The notes under the pieces were generated by a model. That model was not told where the DNA came from and ran no database searches. It saw only the letters and a program-made list of their open reading frames with translations. Positions 34,373-43,878 of a stretch of DNA of 64,000 nucleotides are shown in pieces. The first letter of the stretch is position 1. Each line of letters opens with the position of its first letter. Made by a program: the position numbers and the translations under genes. The stretch lies in assembly GCF_900129485.1 (NCBI RefSeq), contig NZ_FQVW01000012.1, positions 1 through 64,000 of the forward strand, given 5' to 3'. The stretch is from Ornithinibacillus halophilus. Its GTDB lineage: Bacteria; Bacillota; Bacilli; Bacillales; Amphibacillaceae.

Positions 34373-35098
34373 TTAAATTGGAGATTTATAATGTGGTTTA
34401 AGATCTTTTCCAGATAGTGTAATCGATTCATTCACTAAAACCTGCATCGCGTCTATACAAAATGCACGTAAGGATTCTTCTATATCGATACAAGATAGTT
34501 CAGTACAGCCTAGAATGACGCAGTCACATTGATGTATAGATAATAAGTCATTAATAATTCCTTCGAATCCCTTAACGTCAATTGGCTTATTCGCTTTAAA
34601 ATCATAAATCGTTTGCATCACTTTTTCTTGCGCATGCACTTCTGGAATAACTGGATTAATATTATATTTATGACATCCATTTTGATATATTCCTGTATTT
34701 ATCGTTCCGTCAGTGGCTAATATCCCTACTTTAGCACTCTCACCATAGGTACTTCGAATATGTTTCACGGTTTCATCAATCATATGAATGATATGGATTG
34801 ATGTCATCGCCTGCATTTCCTCATAAAAATAATGCGATGTATTACAAGGTATAGCAATATTTTCGACACCTGCTTGTTCAAACAGTTTCATATCCGTTGC
34901 TACTGCTTCTAAGAATGGGGCTTTGTTATTTTCAAGTATTGCTTTGGTTCGATCAGGTATGGTCGCATGGTTAAGAATAACCATATCAATATGATCCTGA
35001 TCTTTATGAGCAACTGTATTTTCGATAACTCGTTCAAAAAATAAGGAAGTGGCTGCTGGTCCCATTCCACCTAATACACCAAGTTTTTTCTTTTTCAT
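34373..35098 (-). CDS. Aspartate/glutamate racemase family protein
   Basis: 241-residue cofactor-independent racemase. GVLGGMGPAATSLFF at the N-terminus, first catalytic Cys in IPCNTSHYF and second in LGCTELSCI, the pattern of aspartate/glutamate racemases (YgeA/RacX group). It interconverts L- and D-amino acids. AGGTGG precedes the ATG. The two downstream-facing neighbours at 35277-37959 are amide-forming ligases on the same strand, so it may supply a D-amino acid to them; a general D-amino acid role is the alternative. Confidence 0.88.
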   Translation of the reverse strand: MKKKKLGVLGGMGPAATSLFFERVIENTVAHKDQDHIDMVILNHATIPDRTKAILENNKAPFLEAVATDMKLFEQAGVENIAIPCNTSHYFYEEMQAMTSIHIIHMIDETVKHIRSTYGESAKVGILATDGTINTGIYQNGCHKYNINPVIPEVHAQEKVMQTIYDFKANKPIDVKGFEGIINDLLSIHQCDCVILGCTELSCIDIEESLRAFCIDAMQVLVNESITLSGKDLKPHYKSPI

Positions 35099-35276
35099 GT
35101 TAAACCACCTGCTTAAAACAACCTAATATAAGAATAGTAAATTAGAAAAGCACAAGCACCTTAATCACACTATGAAGGGGAAAACTATGACTACGAGAGC
35201 TAGGCACTAGAGCTATTCATATTCATTAATATAACACTGAGAGCAGTTGCTCCAATCATTTAAATTCAAATACTTT

Positions 35277-36770
35277 TTATCTTACTTCTACATTTTCTCT
35301 TTTCAACAATTTTAATGCAATCTCTGGACCATCATCCATTCCTTGACAACCAGCAAGTAAAACTAAATCATTTCTTTTAGCTTGGTTGATTCCATCTTCA
35401 ATTGCATCTGATAACTCATCATATAAACGAACCTTTATATTCGCTTTAGACATAACATCTAAAAATGCTTGCACTTCATCATCCGTAACTTCATCTTTTG
35501 ATGTCGTATTGGAAACACTTCTAGTTGCAATCAGTTCTTTTAGTCCTAAATTCGATGCCCAGTCAACCACTACTTCAGCATTCTCACGGTTAATTGTTGC
35601 ACCACGTTGTCCTCTAATCGCATACACTAAGTGTAGATTATTATATTTCATAAAATCTAACGTTTGGAGAGTAACATTTATATTTCCAGGGTTTGCGAAA
35701 TGGTCATCAACGACTTTGAATTCATCCTCATAAATAAATTCAAATCTACGAGGAACTCCAGCAAATTCCTTCAGGGTATTCTGAATTGTTTTGATTGATA
35801 CACCACTAAGTAAACCAATGATAATAGCAACCATCGCATTATAAACGGAGTGGAGTCCAGGTACGGCCAATTCTACTTTAAATTCACCTGGTTTATACTC
35901 AATGCCATTAGCTGTAAAACCTTCTCGTATTTCAACAGTGAATTTACCTCTACCCGTTGTTAAATCTAAATCTCTGCAATGAATATGCCCATTTTTATTT
36001 TCAATTCCAAAGGAAATTACTTGAGCCTTTGTTTCATTCACAAGTGATGCAGAATATTGATCATCAAGATTTAATATCGCAACGCTTTTCTCTGAGGCAT
36101 TGCGAATTAGGCTGGATTTTACTTTATAATAACTTTCAAACGTTCCGTGCATTTCCATATGTTCTCGACTCATGTTATTTAGTGTAACAATATCATAATC
36201 AACTTTCTCTACCCGATGAAGTTCTAAAGCCGCTGAAGAAACTTCCATCGTTACATGTGATACATCATTTTCTACCATTTCACTAAGATATTTTTGCAAG
36301 TCTAATGATTCAGGAGTAGTAAGCTCAGCAGGTATTGCTTTTTCACCATTCTTAATAGTCACAGTACCAATTAAACCTGTACGTTTTCCTTCATTTTCAA
36401 GAATTGCATTTGCCATATAAGAAGTCGTTGTTTTTCCATTAGTAGCGGTTATACCAATCATATTCATTTTTGTTGACGGATAACCATAAAAAGCCGCTCC
36501 TAATCTAGCTAGAGCAATTCTACTGTTTTCCACTATAATTTGTGGAATATCTACGTCTTGTTGTAGTTTTTCTACAACAGCTATAACGGCACCACGTGTA
36601 ACTGCATCCTTTAGGTATTTATGTCCATCCGTCTTGTAACCTTTAACACAAACAAACAAATGACCTTTTTCCACTTTTCCGGAATGATAAGATATTCCTG
36701 ATATCCCCATACCTTCTACATTAATATTATTTAATACATCGATTTCTTTAATTAAATCATTAACTTGCAT
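35277..36770 (-). CDS. Divergent MurE-like Mur ligase
   Basis: 497-residue three-domain Mur ligase. The N-terminal domain resembles MurE (ISYHSGKVEKGHLFVCVKGY), the ATP loop is TATNGKTTT (108-116), and LNNMSREHMEMHGTFESY matches the central domain. At the place of the amino-acid-selecting DNPR motif of MurE it has SVSNTTSKDE (418-427), and the H-T-P-D type motif is replaced by HFANPG. It therefore probably joins a different amino acid to a different acceptor. GGAGG eight bases before the ATG; overlaps the ATP-grasp gene by 11 bases. True peptidoglycan MurE is expected in the dcw cluster elsewhere. Confidence 0.85.
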   Translation of the reverse strand: MQVNDLIKEIDVLNNINVEGMGISGISYHSGKVEKGHLFVCVKGYKTDGHKYLKDAVTRGAVIAVVEKLQQDVDIPQIIVENSRIALARLGAAFYGYPSTKMNMIGITATNGKTTTSYMANAILENEGKRTGLIGTVTIKNGEKAIPAELTTPESLDLQKYLSEMVENDVSHVTMEVSSAALELHRVEKVDYDIVTLNNMSREHMEMHGTFESYYKVKSSLIRNASEKSVAILNLDDQYSASLVNETKAQVISFGIENKNGHIHCRDLDLTTGRGKFTVEIREGFTANGIEYKPGEFKVELAVPGLHSVYNAMVAIIIGLLSGVSIKTIQNTLKEFAGVPRRFEFIYEDEFKVVDDHFANPGNINVTLQTLDFMKYNNLHLVYAIRGQRGATINRENAEVVVDWASNLGLKELIATRSVSNTTSKDEVTDDEVQAFLDVMSKANIKVRLYDELSDAIEDGINQAKRNDLVLLAGCQGMDDGPEIALKLLKRENVEVR

Positions 36771-37959
36771 GATCCCTACCTCCTTGTTTAAAACGGGATA
36801 GCTTTCCGATTCTTGACTTTAAAAATACTAATAACGGTTTTGGATCTTTCCAGCTCCATATTGCATAAGCCTTTGGTCGAAAGAATGATTTAAACACTTG
36901 ACCAAAAGAAAGTTGTTTTGTTTTTAAGTATCCTTTAACTGCAAGTATATCCTCATATGCATACCAAAATGCTCGATTTGTCGTTGCTTTTATAGCTTTT
37001 GGTGGTAAAGGATCCCCAATTAGCTCTCTATATGTGATATATGGAAAATTCAAACCAACTTTATAAAGCAAGTGGTTAAAATTAGTGATTCTCGCATTAA
37101 TTTCAATTAAATAGAAATCTCCTGTTTCAGCATCTTTCTTAAATTCAATCTCACCAAAGCCTTTATACTGTATGGCTTCTAGAAACTTCGAACCAACTTC
37201 ATACAATTCAGGCACGTATCTTTGAATCGTATAGACTGACGCTCCAAAATTAATCGGATATTGACGTAATTTCTGAGCAGTTGTCCAATGAGTAACCTTG
37301 GAATCTTGATTCAAATAAGCATCGAATGTATACATGTGGTCATCAAAACCTGGGATAATTCTTTGAATAAAAACATCTAAGTTCGCTTCTTTAGCTTTTA
37401 ATACCGCTTCATCAAGCTCATTCATATTATAAACTTTAAAAATCTTAGTACGGAAAACTCTCATAAAACTAGGTGAATCCACAGGTTTAACTAAACATGG
37501 AAAATGTATTTTTTCGTTAACTATTTCACGTAAATTTTCATCATCAATAGAAACACTTTCAGGAACTTTAATTCCTTTTTCTAAAGCTAAGGCATGTAAG
37601 GTATCTTTGTTAATAACCTGTGTTGCAAGCCCTTGTTGTGTTTGTGGCAATAAGTAATATTCCTTTAACTGATCTAAGTGAGCATCAATTGCCTCTAGAT
37701 AAGAGTCATGACATGGTATTAATACTGGTTTTTCTTCTTGATTTTTTGCATACTCAATTAATGCTTGAATAAATGCATTTGGCTCCTTTTTGTAATGGGG
37801 CACAATAACTTTTTCTGAACAGTATTTAGAGGCAGCACCATATCGATCTTCTTCTGAGTAATCAACCGCAACCGTATGTACTCCTTCTATTCCTAAACAT
37901 CTTATCGTACTTAATCCTATATAATAATTATTCCCTAAAATTACTGCTTTATGTTTCAT
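36760..37959 (-). CDS. ATP-grasp carboxylate-amine ligase
   Basis: About 399 residues. N-terminal Rossmann-like domain (AVILGNNYYIGLSTIRCL), then an ATP-grasp domain with FPCLVKPVDSPSFMRVF, DVFIQRIIPGFDDHMY and the metal-binding YLIEINARITNFNHLLY. Such ligases join a carboxylate to an amine through an acyl phosphate. GGAGACGATGAA precedes the ATG at 37959; a longer frame from 38022 is unlikely. Co-transcribed with the Mur ligase downstream, which it overlaps by 11 bases. Substrates unknown. Confidence 0.87.
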   Translation of the reverse strand: MKHKAVILGNNYYIGLSTIRCLGIEGVHTVAVDYSEEDRYGAASKYCSEKVIVPHYKKEPNAFIQALIEYAKNQEEKPVLIPCHDSYLEAIDAHLDQLKEYYLLPQTQQGLATQVINKDTLHALALEKGIKVPESVSIDDENLREIVNEKIHFPCLVKPVDSPSFMRVFRTKIFKVYNMNELDEAVLKAKEANLDVFIQRIIPGFDDHMYTFDAYLNQDSKVTHWTTAQKLRQYPINFGASVYTIQRYVPELYEVGSKFLEAIQYKGFGEIEFKKDAETGDFYLIEINARITNFNHLLYKVGLNFPYITYRELIGDPLPPKAIKATTNRAFWYAYEDILAVKGYLKTKQLSFGQVFKSFFRPKAYAIWSWKDPKPLLVFLKSRIGKLSRFKQGGRDHAS

Positions 37960-38060
37960 TTCATCGTCTCCTTGGCCATTGCCTATCTTTCTAATTATAC
38001 CTGCCCAAACCTTGTACATCAATAATGATTAAGCGTGACACAGAAACTTAATCATTATGT

Positions 38061-38091
38061 AAAAAAGCATACCGATGTTTTGGTATGCTTT
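38061..38091 (-). terminator. Terminator downstream of catalase
   Basis: Arms AAAGCATACC and GGTATGCTTT with an 8-base loop and a T-tract on the minus strand. Confidence 0.8.
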
Positions 38092-38174
38092 GCGTACTGT
38101 TATATATATTGATTCAGTTATTGAAGTTCATATAAGCTGCCCCTTGCCTTTGGCTAATAACGGAAATTCATCAT

Positions 38175-40226
38175 CTAAATAATTTCTCTGTCCCAATGAC
38201 GATGCGCAGCTATTGCTTCAACAAATAATGTAGCAAATTTATTAATGTCGTCTGTTGCGACAACACCTTTACTAGTTGCCATTTCATTTTCTACTAACCA
38301 CTTCTTCCCATCATGAGTCGCACCGATTGGTTTGTAGTGCATAAAGGCTTCATGTAAAAATTTCGTTGTTTCCATGTGAAATTTTTTATTTTCTCCATTA
38401 CCACCCACAATATATAGTGCGTCATATACTACAGAATCTGTAGTTGTGAATGTATGATCTACCATGATCTGTACTCCGTTTTCACCCGTAACTTCTCCTT
38501 GTTTTTCACTAATAACTTCAAGGTGTAGTCCAACTTCTTTTAAAGTATCAAAGATTGTTTTTACATCCATATCGTTAAATCCATTATTTAAAATTACGCC
38601 AACTTTTCTAGTAACAGCTGTTTTCATTGTATTTTCCTGACTTAATACAGGAGAACTTTTAGTTACAGAAGAACCACCTTTTGCTGGAGGGGTGGCACCA
38701 ATATCTTTTGCAAATGCCGTTGCTAATTCTAGGTCAACATTAGCAAACATATCAACCACTTGTTGTCTAATTGCTTTATTTTTGACCTTGCCGACTTCAA
38801 AGGCAAATGCTTGTTTAATATGCATCTTCTCAGGTTCACTCATACTGTTCCAAAATAATTTAGCTTGGGAAAAATGGTCTTTGAAACTCTCACTCCTAGC
38901 CCGAACCTTTCTCCCTTCCACTTTCTCTTGATAATGCTCAAAACCACCTTGCTCTTTCGGGACGGTCGCTGGGGTATTGGCAGCCAATGAATTGTTATGG
39001 TAAGCTACTTTCCCTTGATTAATTGTTTGCCTATGATAACCATCGCGTTGATTGTTTGTAAATGGACACACTGGTCGGTTTATCGGAATCTCATGGAAGT
39101 TCGGCCCTCCAAGTCGAATTAATTGCGTATCTGTATAAGAAAATAAGCGACCCTGAAGCAATGGATCATTGGTAAAATCAATACCTGGAACAACATGTCC
39201 AGGATGAAAGGCCACCTGCTCTGTTTCTGCAAACACATTATCGACATTACGATTTAATGTCATCTTCCCGATAATCTGTACAGGTACATCTTCCTCTGGC
39301 CATATTTTCGTTGAATCTAAAATATCAAAGTCAAAATTGTGTTCATCTTTTTCTTCAATAATCTGGACACCTAATTCATACTCTGGATAATCTCCCTTTT
39401 CAATCGCATCATAAAGATCACGGCGATTATAATCAGGGTCTTTTCCCGCAATTTTCTGCGCTTCATCCCAAACCAAAGAATGAACACCCAGTTTCGGTAT
39501 CCAATGAAATTTAACAAAGTGGGCTTTCCCGTCTTCATTTACAAAACGGAAAGCATGAATTCCAAACCCTTGCATCATTCGATAACTCCTAGGAATTGCT
39601 CGATCTGACATTAGCCACATCACTTGATGAGCGGACTCCTGGTTGTTTGCTACAAAATCCCAAAATGTATCATGCGCGCCAGATGCTTGTGGCATTTCGT
39701 TATGTGGTTCAGGCTTAATCGCATGAACAATATCTGGAAATTTAATTCCATCCTGAATAAAGAATACAGGCATGTTATTAGCGACTAGATCGTAGTTTCC
39801 TTCTTCGGTATAGAATTTCGTCGCGAATCCACGAACATCACGAACCGTATCAGCCGACCCACGAAAACCAACTACTGTTGAGAACCTTACAAACACAGGT
39901 GTTTTCTTCCCTGCTTCCGAAAGAAATTTCGCTTTGGTATATTTTTTCATTGATTCATAAACCTCGAACTCACCATGAACTCCGTATCCCCTTGCATGCA
40001 CCACACGTTCAGGGATTCGCTCATGATCAAAGTGGGTTATTTTTTCACGAAAATGAAAATCCTCCATTAAGGTCGGCCCACGTTCCCCTGCCTTTAAGGA
40101 AAACTCATCTTCACTCATTTTCAAACCCTGGTTTGTCGTCAAGTCCTTCCCAGAGTCGTCTACTCGATAATGGTCAAGCTGTTCATGTTTGCTACTTTCA
40201 TTGATTCTTTTTTCATTTTCTTTCAT
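38175..40226 (-). CDS. katE: Large-subunit catalase (KatE type)
   Basis: About 683 residues, the size of B. subtilis KatE. The clade 2 catalase core has the active-site His in RVVHARGYGVHGEFE, FVRFSTVVGFRGS, and the RPVCPFTNNQRDG segment near the heme. A C-terminal glutamine-amidotransferase-like flavodoxin domain (VGVILNNGFNDMDVKT onward, about residues 535-683) is typical of large-subunit catalases. It removes hydrogen peroxide. An ATG at 40226 with AAAGGAGAATACAT upstream is chosen over 40313. Stress control is likely, but no clear sigma-B promoter was recognised. Confidence 0.95.
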   Translation of the reverse strand: MKENEKRINESSKHEQLDHYRVDDSGKDLTTNQGLKMSEDEFSLKAGERGPTLMEDFHFREKITHFDHERIPERVVHARGYGVHGEFEVYESMKKYTKAKFLSEAGKKTPVFVRFSTVVGFRGSADTVRDVRGFATKFYTEEGNYDLVANNMPVFFIQDGIKFPDIVHAIKPEPHNEMPQASGAHDTFWDFVANNQESAHQVMWLMSDRAIPRSYRMMQGFGIHAFRFVNEDGKAHFVKFHWIPKLGVHSLVWDEAQKIAGKDPDYNRRDLYDAIEKGDYPEYELGVQIIEEKDEHNFDFDILDSTKIWPEEDVPVQIIGKMTLNRNVDNVFAETEQVAFHPGHVVPGIDFTNDPLLQGRLFSYTDTQLIRLGGPNFHEIPINRPVCPFTNNQRDGYHRQTINQGKVAYHNNSLAANTPATVPKEQGGFEHYQEKVEGRKVRARSESFKDHFSQAKLFWNSMSEPEKMHIKQAFAFEVGKVKNKAIRQQVVDMFANVDLELATAFAKDIGATPPAKGGSSVTKSSPVLSQENTMKTAVTRKVGVILNNGFNDMDVKTIFDTLKEVGLHLEVISEKQGEVTGENGVQIMVDHTFTTTDSVVYDALYIVGGNGENKKFHMETTKFLHEAFMHYKPIGATHDGKKWLVENEMATSKGVVATDDINKFATLFVEAIAAHRHWDREII

Positions 40227-40357
40227 ATGTATTCTCCTTTCCAAGACTTCGCTACACTCTGGGTTAGTTTGTCCAGAAACTGGTAATGTATTATTACTAA
40301 GACTATAAAACATTGGAGAATGAGACTTTCAACACGAGACATTCCATAGACAAAAGT

Positions 40358-40381
40358 AAAAGAGGAGCATCTGCCCCTCTT
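40358..40381 (-). terminator. Hairpin terminator after isochorismatase-family gene
   Basis: AAGAGG and CCTCTT arms around a 10-base loop, just past the stop codon on the minus strand; the T-tract is interrupted. Confidence 0.55.
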
Positions 40382-40384
40382 AAA

Positions 40385-40924
40385 TTATCCTTTTTCAATT
40401 TGATACTCATCAATGTATTCTTCAAAATCTAATACTTCAATTACTTCAGACCAATGTAGAACTGTACCAACAAAGTCTCTAATATCTAATCCTTTCATTT
40501 CATACGTATCTTCATTGTTTACAGTACCTGTTGCATCCTCAATCAATGTGACTCGATAACCCCTGTCATATGCTGCAATGGTTGTAAACATACAGCAAAA
40601 CTCAGTGTTAAATCCGACAATGAACAGATGATCAACATTTAGTTTTTCTAGTAGACTATTTAACTCTGTTTTATAAAAAGAGCTCGGTGTTTCCTTTTCA
40701 ATAACATATTCTGCATATCCCTCTAACGAAGGATGTAAGTTAAAACCATCTGAATCTTTATTTAATGGACTTCCTTCTACTTGATCAAAATGTTTCATGA
40801 AAATAACTGGTAAATTTTCTTTCTTAAAATCTTTAATTATCGTTTCTATTTTGTTTAGTTCTTCATTAAAATTGCCAAAGTTAACAATTCCATTTTGTAC
40901 ATCGATTACTAATAATGCTTTCAT
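40385..40924 (-). CDS. Isochorismatase family cysteine hydrolase
   Basis: About 179 residues. The catalytic triad can be placed: Asp in LLVIDVQNGI, Lys in VIEKETPSSFYKTEL, and Cys in FNTEFCCMFTTIAAYDRGY (split: FNTEFCC and AAYDRGY). The family includes nicotinamidases and other amidases; no metal motif that would fix nicotinamide as substrate is evident. The second of two adjacent ATGs is preferred from the GGGG spacing. Single gene between catalase and the DUF421 gene. Confidence 0.87.
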   Translation of the reverse strand: MKALLVIDVQNGIVNFGNFNEELNKIETIIKDFKKENLPVIFMKHFDQVEGSPLNKDSDGFNLHPSLEGYAEYVIEKETPSSFYKTELNSLLEKLNVDHLFIVGFNTEFCCMFTTIAAYDRGYRVTLIEDATGTVNNEDTYEMKGLDIRDFVGTVLHWSEVIEVLDFEEYIDEYQIEKG

Positions 40925-41117
40925 CATAATCCCCTTTTGTATTAAAATTTGCGAGAAAATTATTTAGTTATCATTGGAATCGTCCCTCTCCATCGAATAT
41001 TATCTATACTATATAAAAAATTCAGTAAATAATCAATATATTGAAGGGAAAGCTTAGTATCTAGAGTATTACTAAAGCACTTTTTGAGTCATATTATAGG
41101 CTCTCTAGCACCACAAA

Positions 41118-41146
41118 AAAAGGCAAGCAAAAACTCCTTGCCTTTT
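41118..41146 (-). terminator. Terminator after DUF421 gene
   Basis: AAAGGCAAG and CTTGCCTTT arms with a 9-base loop, ending in a T7 run on the minus strand; it touches the stop codon. Confidence 0.88.
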
Positions 41147-41798
41147 ATTGAAGGTGTTTTGGCACTTGTTTATCATGCCCTTTATTCACAACCTCCGTAA
41201 AAATTGTATCATTCACTTGTTGTTCCTCTAACTGTTTTTTAATGTCTTGAACTTGTTCGCTCAACTGCTGAATATTAATATTTGGATTGGATTGAATCAT
41301 CGTTTGTTGGAGTAGATCAACAAGTTGTTTGAATTCTTTTTTTGTTACCGGTTGAGCTTCTGGTTTTAGAGTAAACCCTAGTTGACCATTTGGTTCTAAT
41401 GTTGCATATTGAATATCTTTTAGATTTGTAACATTTTGTTGCCTAAGATTACCCTCTAATTGGTCAACCGTTAATCGCACCTTCTTCAAATTGGTTTCAT
41501 TTATTTTTCCATTTTCAACGAGTACTTTTGAAGACCCAGAGATAAACTTTTCAAAAAAGTTTCCCTTAATTTGTGAGTATTCTATGACGATTAATGTCAA
41601 TATTAAAACTGCACCCGCACCCACAGTTCTCCAAATGTTCTCTCCAGCAACTGGTTGAATTAATAAAGAGCCAATTCCAATCATAATTACGGTTTGTGGT
41701 AATGTCATTTGAGAAATAGACTTCCGTCCTGCCATTCGTAATAATATGGTACCTGCAACAACCACAACAATTGCCTTCCAGATAAAACTCCAATCCAT
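41145..41798 (-). CDS. DUF421 domain membrane protein
   Basis: 217 residues. Three N-terminal transmembrane segments (about 5-80), with the family signature LLRMAGRKSISQMTLPQTV in the first loop, then the soluble DUF421 domain (KVLVENGKINETNLKK, LEGNLRQQNV) and a Gln-rich C-terminal tail. B. subtilis YetF and related DUF421 proteins are linked to spore or membrane physiology. The start is only 14 bases after the asparagine-synthetase-like gene, so the two are probably co-transcribed. Confidence 0.85.
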   Translation of the reverse strand: MDWSFIWKAIVVVVAGTILLRMAGRKSISQMTLPQTVIMIGIGSLLIQPVAGENIWRTVGAGAVLILTLIVIEYSQIKGNFFEKFISGSSKVLVENGKINETNLKKVRLTVDQLEGNLRQQNVTNLKDIQYATLEPNGQLGFTLKPEAQPVTKKEFKQLVDLLQQTMIQSNPNINIQQLSEQVQDIKKQLEEQQVNDTIFTEVVNKGHDKQVPKHLQ

Positions 41799-41812
41799 AA
41801 CATCTACTCCCT

Positions 41813-43702
41813 TTATCTGTTTCTGAGTATAGTTTTTCGACCTAAGTCGTTATTATGCATTGGTTCATTAATAGTTAGACACTTATCTTCTACAAATACC
41901 TGATGCCATACCATAAACATAAGAACTGTCCATAATTTCCTTGAATGATCTGCACGTAGATTGATATGTTGTGCTAATAAGCTTTTTACATATTCCTTAT
42001 TAATAAATTCATCTACATTGCTCTCATCAATTAATGTTTTGGCCCACTCGTACAATTCATTTCGAAGCCAGTGTTTAATTGGTACTGGAAAACCAAGCTT
42101 TGGACGATGAATCACATGATCCGGAACTATCCCTTCTGCTGCTTTACGTAAAATATATTTTGTTGTCTTGTTATGATATTTGCAATCTATAGAGATATTT
42201 CTTGCCACTTGAAATACTTCTTTATCTAAGAATGGAGAACGTAATTCTAGTGAATGAGCATTTGTCATCTTATTCGCCTTGAGAAGAATATCTCCAGACA
42301 ACCAAGTGTTTATATCAATATATTGCATCTGTTCAGATGGATGATAATCCTTAATTTGATTGAATAACTCCTTCGTAATATTCGTGTACGTATGCTGTAA
42401 ATCATAGTTTTTAAGAAATAGTTGTTTTTCTTGTTCTTCAAATATTTTAGCATTACCGATATATCGGTTTTCTAAAGGAGTCGTTCCACGCTCTAAGAAA
42501 CTTTTTCCTTTTATGCCTTCTGGGATGATTTTGGCAAGGCGATTAATGAAATCTAATAAAAGAGAAGGTATATAGTTAAAATACCTCAATGAGAGATATT
42601 CCCGGTATATGTTATACCCTCCAAATAATTCATCTGCCCCTTCTCCAGATAGCACTACATTCATATACTTACTAGCTTCCTTAGATGCAAAATAAAGAGG
42701 TATACAAGCTGGATCGGCTAAAGGATCTTCTAAATGCCAAATTATTCTTGGGAGACTTTCAACAAATTCCTCAGGAGTAACAATATAGGAATGATGATCA
42801 ACACCAATACTTTCTGCAGTCTTTTCAGCTAATGGTATTTCAGAATAGCCTTCTATATCAAAACCTACCGAGATTGTTGTTAAATCTGGGACAAAGTCTT
42901 TTGCTATTGCAGTAATAAAACTTGAATCAATACCACCTGATAAGAATGCCCCTACTTTTACATCATTCATTATATGTTGTTTTACTGAATCAACTAAAAC
43001 TTCTTGAATACGATTAACGATTAAATTTTGATTACTTTTAACGGGATTGAAAGTAGGATTAAAATATCGGATTTTTCTTAGAGGTTTATTAGTAGGTTTG
43101 ATGAAGTAGTGACCAGGTTCTAATTGTTGAATTCCCTCAACAATATCTCTTGGTTGGGGAACATATTGGAATGAAAAGTACTGTTGTAGTGCTACTTTAT
43201 TAACTGTATGACTATTTACCAATGTTAGTAGTTTCTTTTTTTCTGATGCAAATACTAGTGATTCTTCATTGTCTAATAGGTAAATTGGTTTAATTCCAAA
43301 TGGATCTCGCACACCGTACGTTGTTTTGGTTTTTGAATCCCAAATTACAATTGTAAACATTCCTCTTAAGTCTAGAAAAGCGTCTAATCCCTGTTCAAGA
43401 AATAAAGAAGCGATTACCTCTGTATCAGATTTAGACCTAAAACAATAACCTCTATTCTTTAACTTTTTAATAAGAGACTCCTTGTTAAGAATATTACCGT
43501 TAAATATTAATAAATATCGGCCATGATCAAAAAGAATTATTTGGCTGTTGCTCTTTAAATCTGACTGGAACATTGCAGAATTAGTTTCATCTTGAACACT
43601 AAGCCCCTCCAGCATAGGTGGTCTTTTTTTATTCTCACTAAAGCCATAATCTAAAGTATTCTCTGAGCTCTCGTTTGGTAGTATTCCTACGTAACCAAAC
43701 AT
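41813..43702 (-). CDS. Asparagine synthetase (AsnO-like) with degenerate glutaminase domain
   Basis: 629 residues. The synthetase half is intact: pyrophosphate loop SGGIDSS (255-261), ALSGEGADELFGG-like VVLSGEGADELFGGY, and strong overall likeness to B. subtilis AsnO. The N-terminal class II amidotransferase half is not: it begins MFGYVG instead of MCGFVG, so the nucleophilic Cys is Phe, and the RGPD loop is missing, while FNGN (67-70) and SDTE (92-95) remain. It cannot use glutamine by the normal mechanism; it may use free ammonia or have another amidation role. It is 14 bases upstream of the DUF421 gene and follows a sigma/anti-sigma pair. Confidence 0.9.
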   Translation of the reverse strand: MFGYVGILPNESSENTLDYGFSENKKRPPMLEGLSVQDETNSAMFQSDLKSNSQIILFDHGRYLLIFNGNILNKESLIKKLKNRGYCFRSKSDTEVIASLFLEQGLDAFLDLRGMFTIVIWDSKTKTTYGVRDPFGIKPIYLLDNEESLVFASEKKKLLTLVNSHTVNKVALQQYFSFQYVPQPRDIVEGIQQLEPGHYFIKPTNKPLRKIRYFNPTFNPVKSNQNLIVNRIQEVLVDSVKQHIMNDVKVGAFLSGGIDSSFITAIAKDFVPDLTTISVGFDIEGYSEIPLAEKTAESIGVDHHSYIVTPEEFVESLPRIIWHLEDPLADPACIPLYFASKEASKYMNVVLSGEGADELFGGYNIYREYLSLRYFNYIPSLLLDFINRLAKIIPEGIKGKSFLERGTTPLENRYIGNAKIFEEQEKQLFLKNYDLQHTYTNITKELFNQIKDYHPSEQMQYIDINTWLSGDILLKANKMTNAHSLELRSPFLDKEVFQVARNISIDCKYHNKTTKYILRKAAEGIVPDHVIHRPKLGFPVPIKHWLRNELYEWAKTLIDESNVDEFINKEYVKSLLAQHINLRADHSRKLWTVLMFMVWHQVFVEDKCLTINEPMHNNDLGRKTILRNR

Positions 43703-43841
43703 AACCTACACCATTTACTTAACAATTTTAAGGTCATCTTAATTGCCCCCATTTATTTTTTTCTAATATTGACCTATTACATATTACTTATGAAGCATGC
43801 CCCCCATATGGTGACTTCTATTGAAAAAATAATTCTATATT

Positions 43842-43870
43842 AAAGAAGAGCTCCCTTTGGAAGGAAGCTC
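43842..43870 (-). terminator. Terminator after anti-sigma gene
   Basis: Arms GAGCTCCCTT (43848-43857) and AAGGAAGCTC (43861-43870) with one mismatch, and a T-rich run on the minus strand. Confidence 0.75.
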
Positions 43871-43878
43871 AACTAGCT

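Noticed and set aside
41566-41793. Overlapping minus-strand frame within the DUF421 gene
   Set aside because: It is a shadow of the DUF421 reading frame with unusual composition and no ribosome site.
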